The notes below the pieces were generated by a model that saw nothing but the letters and a program-made list of their open reading frames with translations, was not told where the DNA came from and made no database searches. The position numbers and the translations under genes were made by a program. Shown piece by piece: positions 5,470-8,464 of a DNA stretch of 8,464 bases; position 1 is the stretch's first letter, and each line of letters begins with the position of its first letter. Source of the stretch: Deltaproteobacteria bacterium (lineage in GTDB: Bacteria; Desulfobacterota; Desulfobacteria; C00003060; C00003106). Location of the stretch: positions 1 through 8,464 of the forward strand of contig JAFDAE010000150.1 in assembly GCA_019314005.1 (NCBI GenBank), read 5' to 3'.

Positions 5470-6129
5470 ATGCTTAAAGAGACGAGCCGGCGAATAAAGA
5501 TCCTTATTGTTGATGATGAAAAGGCAGTGGCGGATATTCTTAAAGATTTTTTATCCGATAAGGGAAAGTCGATTGATGCCTGCTATGACGGCCTGACCGG
5601 TATTGAGTGCATACAGAACAATCTTTATGACCTGATAATTGTTGACCTGGTTATGCCGAAGGTAGGGGGTCTGGACATTCTGAGGTATGCAAAAAAGACC
5701 AATCCCGACGTCCTTGTTATTATTATCACAGGCCATGCATCATTAGAAACAGCTGTAATGGCCATAAAGGAGGGAGCTTACGATTATATCAGGAAGCCGT
5801 GCAAACTTGAAGAGATAAGGATTGTTGTAGAAAACGCCATAGATAAGATAAAATTATTTAGAGAAAACAGGGAACTGATTAAAAAATTACAGGATGCCTA
5901 CAATGAGCTGAAGGTTTATAAGCAAAAGAAAGATGATGGTAAAAAAATTGCAAGCGTCAACTTTTTTTCTTCAAACATGCCAAGCCTCCATTATCTCTAC
6001 AATAACAGTTCATCTCCCAACAATTATATCGAGAAATTGCAAGCCCTTTCTTCCTTAAAAGATATTGGAAGCCTGACTGAAGACGAATTCAAGGCCAATC
6101 TACTTAAAATGATCGACGCTAAAGAATAG
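5470..6129 (+). CDS. Response regulator with REC domain, coiled coil and SHOCT-like tail
   Basis: The REC receiver domain (residues about 9-127) has all phosphorylation residues: acidic pair D15/D16, phospho-acceptor D59 in IIVDLVMPK, T87 in ITGHAS, and K109 in YIRKP. The following helix (127-155) is a likely coiled coil. A low-complexity linker (FFSSNM, NNSSSPNN) leads to a C-terminal segment at about 186-216, YIEKLQALSSLKDIGSLTEDEFKANLLKMI. This resembles the SHOCT motif (L-x-x-L-x-x-L-x-x-x-G-x-[IL]-T-x-x-EF-x-x-x-K/L-x-x-LL). There is no DNA-binding or enzymatic output domain, so signalling is probably by protein contact. ATG 5470 is the only start after the in-frame TAA at 5467; its TTGGAG site lies ~14 bases away, so initiation may be weak. 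No histidine kinase is in the window. The gene lies between flaG and the HD-GYP gene on the same strand. Confidence 0.85.
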   Translation: MLKETSRRIKILIVDDEKAVADILKDFLSDKGKSIDACYDGLTGIECIQNNLYDLIIVDLVMPKVGGLDILRYAKKTNPDVLVIIITGHASLETAVMAIKEGAYDYIRKPCKLEEIRIVVENAIDKIKLFRENRELIKKLQDAYNELKVYKQKKDDGKKIASVNFFSSNMPSLHYLYNNSSSPNNYIEKLQALSSLKDIGSLTEDEFKANLLKMIDAKE

Positions 6130-6145
6130 ATGAACAGGATCATTG

Positions 6146-7639
6146 ATGGAAGAACATTTAAAGATACTTGTGGTTGATGATGAAGAGTCCATTCTGGATA
6201 TTTTTAAAAATTACTTAAAATCTACTACTGATTATACAGTTTTAACCGCCAACGATGGTCTTGAAGCCTTTGAAATAATAAAGGCGGAAGAAATCGATTG
6301 TTGTTTCACAGATCTTTCAATGCCCAGGCTGGACGGCCTGGAACTCGCCCAGAAAATCAACCAGCATGACAACACAATTCCGGTTGTGGTAATGACCGGA
6401 TATCCTTCCATGGATAATGCCATAAATACCCTGAAAAACGGCGTTGCGGATTTTATAACCAAACCATTCAGGATGAATCAAATCCTTCCAACTATTAACA
6501 GGGTTATGACTGCAAGATCGCACTTTATTGAGAATATTTTATTAAAAGAAGAGGTTGCAAAGAGTAGAAAACTTCTTAAGATCAATCAGGAATTACAGGA
6601 AAAATTAAAGGAGGTCGAGACAATAAATCTGATTCTTCAGAAATTGGATCAGGCAACAAACAGTCAGGACCTATTTAAGACACTGGTTAATTTAACAGGA
6701 AAAATTACACAATGTGATGAAGCACATTTCTGTTTTTTTGCTAAGGGAATGAAAGATTATGAAACAATCTCCTCTTTTTTTAGAAATAAAGACAAAAAAA
6801 ATACGGGTGCGGTTCATATAGATAACAAGATAGCTAAAAAGGTTGCAAATGACGGGATACCTTTTCTTATAAGAGGAAAAAACGGAGATGGAGATGTAAT
6901 AGCTATTCCTCTTAAAATAAGGTCCAGTGTCTTCGGTATCCTTACATCGATTATTAAAAACGGGAAATACTGTTTTAGCGAGAAAGACCTCTATTTTTTA
7001 AATATTCTGGTGGAGAAGGCATCATTTCTGATAGAGAACCTCGCTCTTTATGAAAATATTTACGAGAATCTTTTTTCGACTCTTTATGCCTTTGTTGAAA
7101 CAATTGAGGCAAGAGATCCTTACACCAAGCAGCATTCCGCTAGCGTATCAACTTATGCTATGTCAATCGCTAAGGCTAACGGTTGTTCGGAAGATGAAAT
7201 AGACAAGTTAAACGTTTCCGGCAACCTGCACGATATCGGAAAGATAGGTATTCCTGATACCATTCTTTTGAAACCAGGCAGGCTTACGGATGAAGAGTTC
7301 GAGATTATAAAAAAGCATCCTGTCATAGGAAGCAATATTATCGGGCATTTCGGTATGTGGACAGACGAACAGAGCATAATTAGACACCATCACGAAAGAT
7401 TCGACGGAAAGGGATATCCTGATGGTCTTAAAGGGGAAGAGATTCCGTTTCTTGCTCGAATATTGTCCGTGGCGGATGTTTATGATGCTCTTACCACTGA
7501 TCGTTCATACAGAGAAAAGATGCCGGACCACGTTGCAGTTAAAATTATCAGAGAAAATGCGGGTAGTCAATTTGATCCGAAAATTGTAGATATTTTTCTC
7601 AAGCTTTACGATAAAGGAGAACTTAAAATCCTAATTTAA
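6146..7639 (+). CDS. REC-GAF-HD-GYP cyclic-di-GMP phosphodiesterase
   Basis: The product is predicted to hydrolyse cyclic-di-GMP (to pGpG and/or GMP) in response to phosphorylation. ATG 6146 (497 aa) is preferred over the TTG at 6143 because AGGA (6135-6138) is seven bases upstream. Domains in order are REC (4-122: D11/D12, phospho-D56 in FTDLSMPR, T84, K106), a coiled-coil linker (130-165), GAF (about 165-300), and HD-GYP (about 305-497). The catalytic signature is complete: H330, HD at 362-363 within HDIGKIGIP, H391 in KKHP, the triple H414-H416 followed by E417, GKGYP at 421-425, and D444 in SVADVYDALT. It follows the single REC protein by 16 bp. Both REC domains could be served by one kinase outside the window. 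The last nine bases overlap the convergent GGDEF gene. Placement behind a sigma-28 promoter suggests it lowers cyclic-di-GMP when flagella are being completed, favouring motility. Confidence 0.93.
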   Translation: MEEHLKILVVDDEESILDIFKNYLKSTTDYTVLTANDGLEAFEIIKAEEIDCCFTDLSMPRLDGLELAQKINQHDNTIPVVVMTGYPSMDNAINTLKNGVADFITKPFRMNQILPTINRVMTARSHFIENILLKEEVAKSRKLLKINQELQEKLKEVETINLILQKLDQATNSQDLFKTLVNLTGKITQCDEAHFCFFAKGMKDYETISSFFRNKDKKNTGAVHIDNKIAKKVANDGIPFLIRGKNGDGDVIAIPLKIRSSVFGILTSIIKNGKYCFSEKDLYFLNILVEKASFLIENLALYENIYENLFSTLYAFVETIEARDPYTKQHSASVSTYAMSIAKANGCSEDEIDKLNVSGNLHDIGKIGIPDTILLKPGRLTDEEFEIIKKHPVIGSNIIGHFGMWTDEQSIIRHHHERFDGKGYPDGLKGEEIPFLARILSVADVYDALTTDRSYREKMPDHVAVKIIRENAGSQFDPKIVDIFLKLYDKGELKILI

Positions 7640-8464
7640 GCGCAAGTCAATTAGTTCCTTTCCGTCTGCTTCGCCCGGCAGGAGGGCAGGCCCGTCCGGG
7701 TTTATGCCTGTGGAATAAATAAGATTATGTGATCGCTTCGCCATGTAAAGTCTGGAGTCGGCTTTTGAGATTAGTTCTTTTTCGTTGTCTTGACACTCAA
7801 GCTCGCTGGTAGTAGAAATACCACAGCTTATTTTTACCTTGATCCTTTCAGATTTCCACCTGAAGTTGTGATTCATAACGGTAGATAACACCCTTTTCAA
7901 AAGAATTTCTGCTCTTTCCATTCCGGTATCCGGTAGTAGGATTGAAAACTCATCCCCACCATATCTGGCCAGGATATCTGCCTGTCTCAGAGAACATTTT
8001 AAGCAGTCGGCCAGATCCTTAAGGACAATATCGCCAGCCTGATGGCCATGAGAATCATTGATAACCTTGAAGTTGTCAACGTCAATCATGATAAGGGAAA
8101 GGGATCTATTATATCTTTTTGCCCTGTGGAATTCTTTTTGAACAATATCCCGGAACCCTTTGTGATTTAAGATACCGGTAAGACCGTCTTTTACAGTCAA
8201 TTCTTTGAGCCTGTGATATTCCTGGGCATTTTTCAGGGACATGGCGAGAATGTTGGATACGGTTGAGAGCAACTCCAGTTTACCATTGTCGAGTTCTTCC
8301 CTGTTTTTTGGCAGAATAACAAGCATTCCCAAAGGTTTCCCAGCTAAAGCTAAAGGCATGATCAGTTGATCGGAAAAGGATATGGACTCGGATGAAGAGA
8401 TTTTGACACTGGATGAATATAGGTGAAAATCAATATCTTTTATTAATATTTTTTCCCCCGACAG
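7631..8464 (-). CDS. GAF-GGDEF diguanylate cyclase (N-terminus beyond the window)
   Basis: The enzyme is predicted to make cyclic-di-GMP from two GTP. The minus-strand frame is open from the right edge to TAG at 7633-7631, giving 277 visible residues. An internal ATG at 8359 is not the likely start, because the upstream 35 codons continue a GAF-like fold (SFSDQLIMPLALAGKPLGML). A helix (about 65-90) links it to the GGDEF domain (about 90-250): DGLTG at 93-97, DVDNFKVIND at 128-137, an intact product-inhibition site RQAD at 160-163, and GGDEF at 169-173 with the standard five-residue spacing. The domain ends in ADSRLYMAKR. About 28 residues follow, partly encoded by a GC-rich repeat-like stretch (7668-7700). 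It is convergent with the phosphodiesterase gene, overlapping by nine bases, and no terminator is seen between them. Confidence 0.93.
   Translation of the reverse strand: MSGEKILIKDIDFHLYSSSVKISSSESISFSDQLIMPLALAGKPLGMLVILPKNREELDNGKLELLSTVSNILAMSLKNAQEYHRLKELTVKDGLTGILNHKGFRDIVQKEFHRAKRYNRSLSLIMIDVDNFKVINDSHGHQAGDIVLKDLADCLKCSLRQADILARYGGDEFSILLPDTGMERAEILLKRVLSTVMNHNFRWKSERIKVKISCGISTTSELECQDNEKELISKADSRLYMAKRSHNLIYSTGINPDGPALLPGEADGKELIDLRLN

Overview
The window is a late flagellar gene cluster joined to cyclic-di-GMP signalling genes. It is flanked on the left by decayed toxin-antitoxin modules. Codon use, moderate GC and small dispersed repeats (GTTCAGGGG-type direct repeats, a CTCCGGC/GCCGGAG hairpin unit, a CGCAAATGGA tandem) fit a motile, Gram-negative Desulfobacterota-like (deltaproteobacterial) genome. 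This placement is an inference; there is no rRNA or other taxonomic marker in the window.

Left flank (1-1630). A small gene starts well at 275 and encodes the N-terminal part of a DUF6922-like antitoxin of the AbiEii type. It breaks around codon 76 at a 97-bp imperfect palindrome (513-609). After the palindrome comes the C-terminal two thirds of its nucleotidyltransferase-type toxin, without the N-terminal catalytic motif. On the opposite strand lie the two ends of a second broken module: a Phd/YefM antitoxin (1408-1629) and a VapC PIN-domain tail (1191-1361). They are separated by another inverted repeat (1397-1451), with the middle of the operon missing. The whole stretch looks like a graveyard of TA modules cut by small repeats.

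Flagellar block (1701-5441). A near-consensus sigma-28 (FliA) promoter sits upstream of fliD, the filament cap gene, whose variable domain contains a tandem duplication of about 125 residues. After a 248-bp gap full of repeats come fliS (flagellin chaperone) and an overlapping fliT-like gene (likely cap chaperone). A second near-consensus sigma-28 promoter precedes flaG.

Signalling block (5470-8464). Closely behind flaG lie a stand-alone response regulator (REC, coiled coil, SHOCT-like tail) and a REC-GAF-HD-GYP protein with an intact cyclic-di-GMP phosphodiesterase signature. Spacings of 28 and 16 bp suggest that flaG, the regulator and the phosphodiesterase are co-transcribed from the sigma-28 promoter. 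That would make cyclic-di-GMP removal a late flagellar function. Convergent to them, with a 9-bp tail-to-tail overlap, is a GAF-GGDEF diguanylate cyclase that runs off the right edge. Enzymes that make and break the same messenger therefore share an antisense 3' junction.
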